Below, piece after piece: positions 35,348-44,466 of a stretch of DNA of 64,000 nt; positions within the stretch are counted from its first letter, which is position 1; every line of letters starts with the position of its first letter. The notes beneath the pieces were generated by a model. It did no database searches and was not told where the DNA came from. It saw only the letters and a list, made by a program, of their open reading frames with translations. The position numbers were made by a program, and so were the translations under genes. Source of the stretch: Bowmanella pacifica (GTDB taxonomy: Bacteria; Pseudomonadota; Gammaproteobacteria; Enterobacterales; Alteromonadaceae); assembly GCF_014645355.1 (NCBI RefSeq), contig NZ_BMLS01000001.1:558001-622000 (forward strand). Reading direction: 5' to 3'.

Positions 35348-37630
35348 CTACCATATTTGTAATTCGTCGATGTAAAGGGGCAATAAGGGAATCTGAGGGT
35401 CGTGAGAGTCTTGTCTGTTCTCGGCAAACACGCGGACAAATCTCCCCTGCCGGACAGGAAAAGTCAGGGTTAGTACCGGCCCCTGAATTTGCGCTTCATT
35501 CAGGTGCGCAACTTCTTGCCATTGCTGCCCAGTCTCGGACACGTACACCTTAACCCGCCTGGGAGGATGCAGTTGCCTATGCATACCGGCATCAACCCCC
35601 AGTACCACTTTGCTAAGCGCAGCAGAGGTTTGCAGATCCACAGTGACATCCAGATCAACCCCATACAACACTGTAAAGTCATTCACGTCATAAAACTGAT
35701 CCACCGCCAGCACACCGTCCAGCAAGCGCTTTTCACTGCCCTCAGCCGGTGCATGCTTGAACTTATACGACTTACCCACGCCCTTATGCGGTGCCAGACT
35801 AAGTTGCAGGTTTCCCAGTAAACTGCGCTGGGAATCAACCCAGCTACTGGCCCGCACTGTAGTCGGCGTCTGAATCAACAAGGGTGCTTGGTAACGCGGT
35901 GCATTGATGGTTACCGGCTCTCCGTCCAGCGTGAAATGGATAGGTAACCCCGCAATGTCTGTATCCAGCGTTACTTTCAGCTCGTTTTCAGCACTGTTCT
36001 CAACACGAATCTGTGGGTAATAAGCACTTAAGGAAGGGTTAAGGCCCATGCTTTGGTAGCGTTTCAACAAAGCTGGCAAGCGATGACTGAAAGAAGACCA
36101 GTCGCGGGCGTCAATGGGAGACCACAATACCTCAGCCAGGGCGGCTAATCGCGGTAACACCATGTACTCAGCATGCCTTGGTGTTTTCACATACTCGGTC
36201 CACAGTGCCCCCTGAGCGCCGAGAATACGGGCCTGTTCCTGCGTGGTTAAACTCTGCGGCAGTGGGTCGTAGTCATACACCTGTTTGAGTCTGGTTAAGC
36301 CATGGATGGCTTTGGGTTCATCCAGCGAGCGCGATTGGTAGGCGTCAAAGTACAACCACTGGTAAGGACTCATTATCACATTGTGTCCCAATCTGGCCGC
36401 TTCGATGCCCCCTTCTTCACCTCGCCAGGACATAATGTTTGCCTGTTTGGCTGCGCCACCTTCAAGGATTTCATCCCAGCCGACCGGGGTTTTGCCAAGA
36501 TCCGTCACAATGTCGGCCACCCGCTTGATAAAGTAGCTTTGCACCTGCTCCGGGCTCTCCAGCCCCTGTTCTTGCATCAGCCTGGCAACCTGCTCACTAG
36601 CCAACCATTGCTCCTTTAACACCTCGTCACCGCCGATATGAATACGGCTAGCCGGGAACAGCTCGGCGACTTCCTGATAAACCTGGCGCAGAAAATCAAA
36701 GCTTTTCTCGGTGGGACAGAGCACCTGCTCAAAAATGCCAAATTGTCCCGTCACCTCAACCGGCTGGCCATGACAGGAGAGCTCCGGATAGGCCGCTACA
36801 ATAGCCGTGCTGTGCCCCGGAATATCAATCTCGGGGATCACTTCCACATGACGAGCTGCCGCGTAAGCCACCAGTTCACGAACTTGCGCCTGAGTATAAA
36901 AACCGCTAACAGGTTTATCGTCAAACAGTGGCTGATAATCGTAGGTATGTCCCACCACCGTATGGTGGCGCGAAGCACCTACCTGGGTCAGTTTAGGAAA
37001 GGCTTTGATTTCAATACGCCAGCCCTGATCATCGGTCAGATGCCATTGAAAGCGATTGAGTTTATGCAGTGCTAACCAGTCGATATAACGTTTCACAAAA
37101 GCGATATCGAAAAAGTGTCGACTCACATCCAAATGCATACCACGATAAGCAAAACGCGGTGCATCCTTAATTTGCACGGCAGGCACCACCCAGGCGGCAC
37201 GATTAATGGGCTGCTGGCTTTCCAGCTCTGCGGGCATAAGTTGTCGCAAGGTCTGCATAGCGTAAAACAGTCCCGCACGGCTGTTCGCCGTCAGGGTAAT
37301 CTGTTTTTGAGTAACACTAAGTTGGTAAGACTCATCTTTGGCATCCCCGGGCGTTTGCACAAAGGCAATAGTATTGGTGCTTTGCCCTTCGCCGAGCGGC
37401 AAAAGATACCCCGTTGTGGGTTGCAGCCAGGTTGAGAAAAGCCTCGCCACCTCTTCTGCCTGAGCACTGTTGTAGGTCAGGCGGGTTTGCGCATTGACCT
37501 CAAACTGACCGTTTTGCCAGACCAAAGACCGGGGCTTGGGAATTAAATCAACGGATGAATCAGCCAGTGCCGGTGTGCCTAACATCAACCAGCAAAATCC
37601 AAGCTGTAGGATTTTAGTTATAGAGCGCAC
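35348..37630 (-). CDS. Beta-N-acetylhexosaminidase (GH20)
   Basis: A 760-residue exported enzyme with a signal peptide ending near ALA (residue 23). The GH20 N-terminal alpha/beta domain covers about 28-155. The catalytic barrel starts at FAYRGMHLDVSRHF, with WHLTDDQGWRIEI, EIDIPGHSTA and the catalytic pair D335-E336 in HIGGDE. A C-terminal region (about 560-760) holds beta-sandwich-like sequence including a discoidin/chitobiase-type part ending LPLYIDELQIW. It releases terminal GlcNAc or GalNAc from chito-oligosaccharides or related glycans in the periplasm or outside. It lies between two paralogous receptors and next to the FecI/FecR pair, pointing to regulated uptake of the product or substrate. 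Confidence 0.94.
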   Translation of the reverse strand: MRSITKILQLGFCWLMLGTPALADSSVDLIPKPRSLVWQNGQFEVNAQTRLTYNSAQAEEVARLFSTWLQPTTGYLLPLGEGQSTNTIAFVQTPGDAKDESYQLSVTQKQITLTANSRAGLFYAMQTLRQLMPAELESQQPINRAAWVVPAVQIKDAPRFAYRGMHLDVSRHFFDIAFVKRYIDWLALHKLNRFQWHLTDDQGWRIEIKAFPKLTQVGASRHHTVVGHTYDYQPLFDDKPVSGFYTQAQVRELVAYAAARHVEVIPEIDIPGHSTAIVAAYPELSCHGQPVEVTGQFGIFEQVLCPTEKSFDFLRQVYQEVAELFPASRIHIGGDEVLKEQWLASEQVARLMQEQGLESPEQVQSYFIKRVADIVTDLGKTPVGWDEILEGGAAKQANIMSWRGEEGGIEAARLGHNVIMSPYQWLYFDAYQSRSLDEPKAIHGLTRLKQVYDYDPLPQSLTTQEQARILGAQGALWTEYVKTPRHAEYMVLPRLAALAEVLWSPIDARDWSSFSHRLPALLKRYQSMGLNPSLSAYYPQIRVENSAENELKVTLDTDIAGLPIHFTLDGEPVTINAPRYQAPLLIQTPTTVRASSWVDSQRSLLGNLQLSLAPHKGVGKSYKFKHAPAEGSEKRLLDGVLAVDQFYDVNDFTVLYGVDLDVTVDLQTSAALSKVVLGVDAGMHRQLHPPRRVKVYVSETGQQWQEVAHLNEAQIQGPVLTLTFPVRQGRFVRVFAENRQDSHDPQIPLLPLYIDELQIW

Positions 37631-37646
37631 TGTCTCTTACTCCTTT

Positions 37647-37672
37647 AAAAAAAGCGGCGCTACAGCGCCGCT
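37647..37672 (-). terminator. Terminator between the 841-residue receptor and GH20 genes
   Basis: AGCGGCGCT (37653-37661) and AGCGCCGCT (37664-37672) are a perfect 9-bp inverted repeat. On the minus strand it is followed by TTTTTTT (A run at 37647-37653). Receptor transcripts probably end here, at least in part, before the GH20 gene. Confidence 0.8.
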
Positions 37673-37681
37673 ATCCGTGGT

Positions 37682-40207
37682 TTAAAAATCAAAGGTAACC
37701 GATGCAGTGAAGGTACGTCCCAGGATAGGTCTGGCATAATAAAACTCGTAGCCTGCCTGCTGGTCATTGATGGCCCGAGGATTGCCCTCGGTCAGACCGA
37801 TCTCATCGGTCAGGTTCGTGCCCTTAATATGCAACCGGATATTGTCTGCCAGGTGATAATTCACCCCCGCATCCCAAGTGGTATAGGCAGGAAGTTCAAA
37901 ACGGTTTTCACCATCCGAGTAACGATCGCCTAGGTGATGCATGGTCAGATACACATCCCCCTTGTCAAAGTAATAGGTCGGGGTAATACGCAGTTGCAGC
38001 TTGGGGGTGCGTTTTACCTGCTTACCTTCCCAGTGACTAAACTCCCCCTCAAAACCTTCCATTTCGGGCTTTTGATAAACCCCGGCAATGTCTATACGCA
38101 AATCTTCATGCAATTCCCAAACAGCCTCAAACTCTACGCCGTCAGTTACTGTGTCTATGGTCTGATTTGCTACATCGCCATTACTGCCAGTGAAGTTACG
38201 TTCGGTCAGGTCATTAAACTTAGTTCTGAACAAAGTGGCAGAGGCGCCAAATGCAGTACCGGCATAACGAATACCTAACTCTCCAAATGTCAGCTTAACG
38301 GTATCGTTAAAGGTGGCATCGTCTCCGGCATGAATGGTTTGGCCGTGACTCAGCAGACGAGGCATTTCAAACGCGTCGGCATAGCGGCCAAACACCGCAA
38401 CATCATCGTTGAATGTGTAATTGAAACCCACTGTCCACGCCGTTTCAGTTTCGGTTTTACCTTTGCTGTAGAAGGTAGTCGACGGCATATCGGTATAATT
38501 GTTCGCCAGGTTGTTATCTACATCATTGCCATTGGCATCAAAGGCGCCATCAACCGGCTGGGCAAACAAGGTACCGGAACCCGTGCTGTCCAGCGTCAGG
38601 CGTTCAATCCGGATACCAGCATCAAGACGCAGATTGTCGGTCGCCTGAAACTCTTCGTTGATATAAAAAGAATGAGACTTGGAGGTACCAAATGCGGTGG
38701 ATTGCCCCCACCCTGGTGCATAGCCGGTAGAGCCGTTGTCGGTCAACTGCCCCACCACATTGTTACTGGCGTCCAGCGCAACGATGTCCAAGCGACGGGC
38801 GTTATCTCTGACCTCAGTGAGGAAGAATGACTCCCATTTATCCACCGGCAAATCATCAGCATCAAGGTGCGCATAGAGCCAGCCCATGGTCAGACTGTGG
38901 CGGGCATTTTCATAGGTAAAGTTCAGCTTGTTGATCCACTGGTCGCCTTCAAAGCGTGAAAACAAAGGGTAAGTGGTGGTGACCAGGCCATTTCCATTCA
39001 TGTTCGATGGATCATCCACCAATTGGTTGGAGCCGACGTAGCGATAACCGGCTCGCACCGCGCCCTGGTCGGCAAACTGCGACAGCATATTGGTAACATC
39101 GGTCTGACCCAGACGGGTATTGGCATCCATTAAGGTGGAATTATCAAAGTTGAGCAGAATGTACATATCGTTCTCAAACTTTGAATAGCGTCCGGCAGCG
39201 GTCATATACCAGTTGTCAGACAAATCCCAATCCAGATTAAAACCTGCGGTGGTGAACTTGGTGTGCTGGCCATCTTCCAAATCCCGCTCCAGATAGCTGC
39301 CGTCGGATTTTAGGAAGCGCAGCACTTGCTGATCCTTACCCAGCAATGTGCCATGACGAGGATCTACCCCAGGGATCCCCTTGGGATTGCTCTGATCCTG
39401 AAGAGGAATGGGCACATAAAACGTCGTGTGGTCGTCCAGGTGTTTCGCCGACAAGGTCAACTGACCACGTTCAAACTCCCTGATCAGATTAAATCGAACC
39501 TGGCCGCCTTTATCGGCGGTAAACTGCGTGTCACGTACACCGTCTGACTGACGATAGAAACCGCCCACCGACATTTTCCACTCGTCGTTAATTGGCGTGC
39601 CGTAATACCAGTCGGCGCGGTACATACCGTAGTCGGCGGTCGACAACTTCAGCAGAGTTTCGGCCTGCTCACCGGGCTTACGGGTAATAAAGTTAACCAA
39701 TGCGGCCGGGCCGTTGGTGGTTAACAGCCCACTGGTACCACCGCGAACCGCTTCCATATGCTCTATGGTAATATCCTGGCGCTGGAAAAAGTCCACCCAG
39801 ACACCGTCATAGACAACAGGCAGGCCATCTTCCTGCACACCAATGTAGCGAAAGCCTTCACCACCTCGAAGGCCGCGAGGGGCCACGTTGTTATTGGTTT
39901 CACCACCAGAATCTTCTACCCAAAAACCAGGGATCACTTCCAGCAAATCCGCCGTCCCTAGTGGTTGCTCACGCTCCAACTGCTCGGCATTTAACGTAGT
40001 GATGGAAACGGACGACTCCAGTTTGGTTTGTCCACGGCCGGTGGCACCAGTCACGATAATGCGTTCCAAATCCAACAGACTGGATTGTTTCTTGGTTTCA
40101 GGCACCTCGTCCTGCTGAGCATAGGCGAGTGGACTGGCCATTAAAGACAATGCCAGTGCACTGGCAATGGGATTGAGTCGGTTAGTTTTGCGGTTCCTTT
40201 GATGCAT
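37682..40207 (-). CDS. TonB-dependent receptor, paralogue without STN
   Basis: An 841-residue receptor. A long signal peptide ends near AYA (residue 30), then a TonB-box-like segment (DLERIIVTGATG), a plug (LLEVIPGFWVEDSGGE, NVAPRGLRGGEGF, EDGLPVVYDGVW, MEAVRGGTSGLLTTNGPAALVNF) and a barrel ending in SVTFDF. The plug, NGLVTTTYPLFSRF region and the C-terminal LTEGNPR motif match the 30807-33509 receptor closely, so the two are paralogues, but this one has no STN domain. Directly upstream of GH20 on the same strand, it probably imports the oligosaccharide that GH20 trims. The 244 bp upstream hold its promoter; no specific site was recognised. Confidence 0.93.
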   Translation of the reverse strand: MHQRNRKTNRLNPIASALALSLMASPLAYAQQDEVPETKKQSSLLDLERIIVTGATGRGQTKLESSVSITTLNAEQLEREQPLGTADLLEVIPGFWVEDSGGETNNNVAPRGLRGGEGFRYIGVQEDGLPVVYDGVWVDFFQRQDITIEHMEAVRGGTSGLLTTNGPAALVNFITRKPGEQAETLLKLSTADYGMYRADWYYGTPINDEWKMSVGGFYRQSDGVRDTQFTADKGGQVRFNLIREFERGQLTLSAKHLDDHTTFYVPIPLQDQSNPKGIPGVDPRHGTLLGKDQQVLRFLKSDGSYLERDLEDGQHTKFTTAGFNLDWDLSDNWYMTAAGRYSKFENDMYILLNFDNSTLMDANTRLGQTDVTNMLSQFADQGAVRAGYRYVGSNQLVDDPSNMNGNGLVTTTYPLFSRFEGDQWINKLNFTYENARHSLTMGWLYAHLDADDLPVDKWESFFLTEVRDNARRLDIVALDASNNVVGQLTDNGSTGYAPGWGQSTAFGTSKSHSFYINEEFQATDNLRLDAGIRIERLTLDSTGSGTLFAQPVDGAFDANGNDVDNNLANNYTDMPSTTFYSKGKTETETAWTVGFNYTFNDDVAVFGRYADAFEMPRLLSHGQTIHAGDDATFNDTVKLTFGELGIRYAGTAFGASATLFRTKFNDLTERNFTGSNGDVANQTIDTVTDGVEFEAVWELHEDLRIDIAGVYQKPEMEGFEGEFSHWEGKQVKRTPKLQLRITPTYYFDKGDVYLTMHHLGDRYSDGENRFELPAYTTWDAGVNYHLADNIRLHIKGTNLTDEIGLTEGNPRAINDQQAGYEFYYARPILGRTFTASVTFDF

Positions 40208-40451
40208 GGTCTTCTCTCAAGGTTTATAAATTATTAGGCGAAGCGTCTTGCTCGCCGACCTTGTTAAAACGAACCAGGCCCGCAATTTGGGAATAAAATG
40301 AAATAATTTCGTTAACAACATGCTATACCGCAGACACCAATAGGTTTAGATGAAAGTAGTAAGCAAGCTGTCATAGAGATAGCCAGCGGCTTCTGGCAGA
40401 ATAGTCTGGCTTCACTAGCCGACTCAACGGAATGAATCTGTAGCACAAACC

Positions 40452-41486
40452 ATGCAAGATAATCAGTATTCCCTTTCTGCCGATCAAATTCGGGTCCTTG
40501 CCACCATTGCCGTGGTGGTGCTGCATGTGAGTGCCAGTGGCGTAAGCCGCTTTGAACTTAACAGCGGTGCCTGGTGGCTGGCGAATCTGCTGGACTCCTT
40601 CAGCCGGGTATCCATTCCGTTGTTTGTGATGTTGTCTGGAGCCTTGTTGCTGCTTCCCCCTATTGATTCGGTGGCTAACTTTTATCGCAAGCGTGTGGCC
40701 CGCATCGCCTTGCCTCTGGCACTGTGGTCGGTATTTTACAGCGGCTGGACCTTGCTAAAAGGCGAAGTAAAGCAGCAGCCAGTACCAGCAACACAACTGC
40801 TGGATAACCTGCTAAATGGGATGCCCTACTTCCATCTTTGGTACCTGTTTATGTTGGTGGGCTTATACGCTGCCACACCTATGATTCGCTGGTTGATGCT
40901 ATCGCTCAAGGCCAGTTATGCACCGTCCCCCAGTTTTTATCTGGCCATAGCGGTTACCGCTTCCACTTTGTATACCTTGGGCTTTACGTGGTTTGGAGAT
41001 AGCTGGCCTTGGCCCTTGTGGTTTATCGGCTATATTCCGTTATTTATGCTGGGCGCTGCCATGTGGGGGAGACCGAGCAATCAAGGGCGTTTGGCGCTGC
41101 TTGCCGCTTTTATCTTGATGGTGGTGATCATAGCCCGTCTGGCTTATACCCAACTAAGTGAATACCCCCAATTTGGCGCAATTTACAGCTATCAGTACCT
41201 GAGTCTCCCCGTGCTGGCTGCCAGCGTTTGTATCTGGTATCTACTAAAGCGACCGCATCAGAAACTCGCGCCCTACACTCGACTCCTGGCCCCCTATTGC
41301 TTTGGCATTTATCTTATTCATCCAGTATTTTTGGATGTCAGCCACATGCTACTAAGCAAAATAGCCATTGATGATATGACCAAAATGCTTGTTCAAATTC
41401 CGCTAGTGTTTGCACTGTCTCTACTGGCATGCATTTTTTATAAAGCGATTAATAGTCGTTTGCTCAAGCCGGTATTTGCCGGCTGA
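40452..41486 (+). CDS. Acyltransferase family 3 membrane protein
   Basis: A 344-residue protein with about ten membrane segments. The N-terminal SADQIRVLATIAVVVLHVSASG carries the conserved Arg and His of acyltransferase-3 proteins. PYFHLWYLFMLVGLYAATPMIRW and YCFGIYLIHPVF are further family landmarks, and the closest type is the O-acetyltransferase WecH/OatA group. Such proteins move acyl groups onto surface sugars. It is monocistronic in appearance, between the second receptor gene and a binding-protein gene. It might modify the EPS made by the cluster that begins 1 kb away, but this is not shown by the sequence. Confidence 0.85.
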   Translation: MQDNQYSLSADQIRVLATIAVVVLHVSASGVSRFELNSGAWWLANLLDSFSRVSIPLFVMLSGALLLLPPIDSVANFYRKRVARIALPLALWSVFYSGWTLLKGEVKQQPVPATQLLDNLLNGMPYFHLWYLFMLVGLYAATPMIRWLMLSLKASYAPSPSFYLAIAVTASTLYTLGFTWFGDSWPWPLWFIGYIPLFMLGAAMWGRPSNQGRLALLAAFILMVVIIARLAYTQLSEYPQFGAIYSYQYLSLPVLAASVCIWYLLKRPHQKLAPYTRLLAPYCFGIYLIHPVFLDVSHMLLSKIAIDDMTKMLVQIPLVFALSLLACIFYKAINSRLLKPVFAG

Positions 41487-41601
41487 ATCCAGTACAAACT
41501 ACACTTGAGACTGACCATTAAAGTCGCACGCGCGTCCCATGTTCGAATATGCTATAAAGACCGCCCGGTAAGCATTTCAACGCGGCTCCAGGCACCTGAA
41601 T

Positions 41602-42270
41602 ATGAACAACAAAGGGCTGATACTGACGCTGCTTGGTATACTCACCAGTACAACGCTGGCGGTAGCTCAGCACCAAACTTTTGAAGTGTTGGCCGTGGAA
41701 TACCCTCCCTTTACCACACCGGCACATCCCAAAGGTGGCTTGGCTTTTGAACTGCTGGAAAACGCCAATCAGGATGTAACCTGGAAACCTCTGTTTGTTC
41801 CTCCGAGACGCGCTTACGCCATCATTGATAGTGGCCACTGGTGTGCCAGTTTTTATCCGTCACACAAGCCCCAGACTCATATCAGTATTGAACTCTCGGA
41901 TCAGCCAATCAAAATTGGATTGGTCAGGCAAAAACAGCCTGGCAAATTCTCCTGGGCTGACCTCAATGAATTTACAGGCAAGAGCGTGGCTTTACTGCGC
42001 ACAAAAGACAGCTCTGCATTTGTGCAACAATTCCAACAAGCGGGCCTGCGACCAGTTTTTGTAGAATCTGTGCAAGCCGGCTTGCAGATGGTGCTGCTTA
42101 ATAGAGTAGATATGGCAATGCTGGACGACACAAGCTTTGCCGCATTAAGCCAAAGCGACAAAGCCAAGCTACAAATATCAGCCAAGTGGCTATTGGAAAC
42201 CCCTATTACGCTTTATGTGAACAGGGCATGCTTGGATGTTTTTCCCAGCATTGACTTTAAAGATAGCTAG
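41602..42270 (+). CDS. Periplasmic solute-binding-like protein
   Basis: A 222-residue protein with a signal peptide (cleavage near AVAQ, residue 22) and the opening FEVLAVEYPPFTTPAHPKGGLAFELLE, which is the typical first strand and loop of family 3 solute-binding proteins. SWADLNEFTGKSVALL begins the second lobe. It is shorter than usual binding proteins (about 250) and has no transporter genes beside it, as with the 2266-3150 product. Ligand and role are unknown. Confidence 0.75.
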   Translation: MNNKGLILTLLGILTSTTLAVAQHQTFEVLAVEYPPFTTPAHPKGGLAFELLENANQDVTWKPLFVPPRRAYAIIDSGHWCASFYPSHKPQTHISIELSDQPIKIGLVRQKQPGKFSWADLNEFTGKSVALLRTKDSSAFVQQFQQAGLRPVFVESVQAGLQMVLLNRVDMAMLDDTSFAALSQSDKAKLQISAKWLLETPITLYVNRACLDVFPSIDFKDS

Positions 42271-42502
42271 CTCGCAGTCTCAATTAGAAAGATAACTATC
42301 AGCTCATATTTTTTTCTCGCCATTTAAGTTATATTATTTACTATCTACAAATTAATATAACAACCAATGAAAACATTAGCCCGTCCCCAATATAAAAATT
42401 AACACTAATCGTAAAAATAGAACAAATTACGCTAAGATCCCCTTCCTCCCAATATAATGGGACATGTAATCGTAGCTAGATTCTTTAGTAAAGGAAGATA
42501 AA

Positions 42503-43564
42503 ATGAACTCAAGGTTAAGAGGTAAGCTAGCCAAAGCTTCATCAAAGATTGAAGATAAGCTTTTCCATCTAAAGCATAAAATGGAAGCAAATTCTATTCT
42601 TTCCTCAATAGAGAAAGAACGCGGAAAAACCAATCCTACCCTTATAAAAAATAGCAAAGAATATGCTGTAGAAATTCTGGGGTGGTCAGGTTATTCACCT
42701 TGGCTAGAAGTTTATAGCGCAATAGCGGGAACGTTTAAAGAAGGTTGGATTCCCGATAACTACTACAGAAAGGTTGTCATGCCTAGAGTAAAATCCGGTT
42801 ATGGTGAAACATCTGTATTAAAACCCATGTCCAAACTAATATACGGTAATAGTTCAGCATTCCCGGATATAGGGTACTATGTAAATGGACTTTTTTATAA
42901 TTCTGATTATCACGTAATTCATGAAGAAAGTATAAAAAAATTATTATTTGAAAAGACAGACAGGATTATATTCAAATTAGATAGTTCACTACAAGGTAAA
43001 GGTGTATTCATTTTCACAAAAGAAAATTTCGACTCTAGTGTCATTAAAAAATATGGCAATGGTGTGTTTCAGTCCTTTCTTACACAGCACTCCAAACTCT
43101 CTATGTTTGCAAAAAACTCTGTAGCTACAATTAGAGTTACCAGCATAATTAACAATGAGGGAAAGTGTGAACCCAGAGCTTGCTATTTAAGACTTGGGCA
43201 AGGGAGTGATACACATGTCCAGTCAAAGTCCCATATCCGAGTACCAGTTGATACCCTCACAGGACAGTTAGGTGATATTGCTTATACAACGAATTGGCAC
43301 CAAATCAGAAAGCACCCAACATCTCTCGTCGACTTTGCAGGAAATTCCATTCCGAACTATGATGAGTGTGTAAACGTTATAAAAGAGATCCATGAGTCAC
43401 TTCCATTTACAAGATGTGTAGGTTGGGATGCCTGTATCACTGATGATGGGGAAGTGAAAATAATGGAGTGGAATGGAAAGCACAACGATATTAAGTTCTC
43501 CGAAGCTACACAAGGACCAATATTTAGTGGATTGAATTGGCAAAACTTGTGGAAATCGCGATAG
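42503..43564 (+). CDS. Sugar-transfer-associated ATP-grasp protein
   Basis: A 353-residue protein of the ATP-grasp fold resembling the ATPgrasp_ST family often found in polysaccharide loci. Visible elements: IIFKLDSSLQGKGVFIF (lysine in an ATP-binding strand and a glycine-rich loop), NSVATIRVTSIINNEG, then VGWDACITDDGEVKIMEWNGKHN, where Asp, Glu and Asn form the expected Mg-ATP site. ATP-grasp enzymes join a carboxylate to an amine or similar nucleophile, so it may attach an amino acid or acid to the sugar polymer. AAGGAAG precedes the ATG. Base composition is very AT-rich: 17 G+C of 60 in 42961-43020. It is convergent with another ATP-grasp gene 7 bp away. Confidence 0.8.
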   Translation: MNSRLRGKLAKASSKIEDKLFHLKHKMEANSILSSIEKERGKTNPTLIKNSKEYAVEILGWSGYSPWLEVYSAIAGTFKEGWIPDNYYRKVVMPRVKSGYGETSVLKPMSKLIYGNSSAFPDIGYYVNGLFYNSDYHVIHEESIKKLLFEKTDRIIFKLDSSLQGKGVFIFTKENFDSSVIKKYGNGVFQSFLTQHSKLSMFAKNSVATIRVTSIINNEGKCEPRACYLRLGQGSDTHVQSKSHIRVPVDTLTGQLGDIAYTTNWHQIRKHPTSLVDFAGNSIPNYDECVNVIKEIHESLPFTRCVGWDACITDDGEVKIMEWNGKHNDIKFSEATQGPIFSGLNWQNLWKSR

Positions 43565-43571
43565 AAATAGC

Positions 43572-44450
43572 TTAAGCCTTTCGCATCATACCTGCTAACT
43601 TAAGATCCTCACTTTCTGGCAAAAAAGTGAGGTTCGCATTGGCTGGAATAAAAGTTATCTCACCAAAAAAGATGCGATTTTTTACAATGTAGAAATCTAC
43701 TCTGCAGAATGAAAAATCTCCAGCCAACTTTCTCGCACAATCCAATAATTCAGACAGATTATCAGGCTTTTCCTCTGCCTTACCTTCACTATATTCTTTA
43801 CGATAAACAGATAGTTTCTTCCAATCACAATCATAATAAGTATGCTCTTGATTAAAACCAGAACGCTCGCTTATAACTTGAATCATATGAGGTTTTCCGT
43901 TAAAGCAATATACTTTATAGTCAACCAGTTGAGAGCCACCTCCAGAATCAAGAAACTCTTCAGCTATAACCTTTCTCTCTATATTCTTATATTGTCTCTC
44001 TCTAGTAATCAAATAAAAATCCACATTCAGCCACTGACGAATTAGTTTTTTTATTTTTTTTTCAGAATGCTTACTTTTATCAGTCACAACCAAATTGTAG
44101 CCAGATGCATTATTTAGCTTAAGAACAAACTTATTTGGCAGTTCATCCAATTTAAAATCGTTTTCATCTGTGTAAAATGAAAGCAAGCCATTTAGGTATT
44201 TTTCACCAACAACATCTTTCACATACTCTCGGACTGAATATTTGTCCACATATTTTCTATAATCATCCATTTCTTTACTGAGTTTAAAAACATAAAGACT
44301 CTCAGAAAAACTTCTAGGGTTAGAGAGATTCAAAGGCTTCCTGTTCTTAATAAAATAAACTATACGACAATAACATTCATCACTAATGAAAGAAATAAGC
44401 AAAGATAAATGCCTTTTTAGCTTTGCTACCAATTCAACTTTATTAATCAT
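43572..44450 (-). CDS. TupA-like ATP-grasp protein
   Basis: A 292-residue protein matching the ATPgrasp_TupA family, named after teichuronopeptide synthesis protein TupA of Bacillus. Landmarks are KPLNLSNPRSFSESLYVFKLS near the N-terminus, FVLKLNNASGYNLVV, KVIAEEFLD, DYKVYCFNGKPHMIQVI and FCRVDFYIVKNRIFFGEITFIPAN near the end, the last containing the ATP/Mg-binding acidic residues. Such proteins sit in capsule and EPS clusters and may add amino acids to the polysaccharide. It is the last gene of the minus-strand EPS arm, 16 bp after the GT2 gene, and is AT-rich like its neighbours. Confidence 0.85.
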   Translation of the reverse strand: MINKVELVAKLKRHLSLLISFISDECYCRIVYFIKNRKPLNLSNPRSFSESLYVFKLSKEMDDYRKYVDKYSVREYVKDVVGEKYLNGLLSFYTDENDFKLDELPNKFVLKLNNASGYNLVVTDKSKHSEKKIKKLIRQWLNVDFYLITRERQYKNIERKVIAEEFLDSGGGSQLVDYKVYCFNGKPHMIQVISERSGFNQEHTYYDCDWKKLSVYRKEYSEGKAEEKPDNLSELLDCARKLAGDFSFCRVDFYIVKNRIFFGEITFIPANANLTFLPESEDLKLAGMMRKA

Positions 44451-44466
44451 TTACTGCTTAACATCC

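Noticed and set aside
41467-41484. AGCCGG/CCGGCT hairpin at the acyltransferase stop
   Set aside because: Only a 6-bp stem inside the coding end with no T run.
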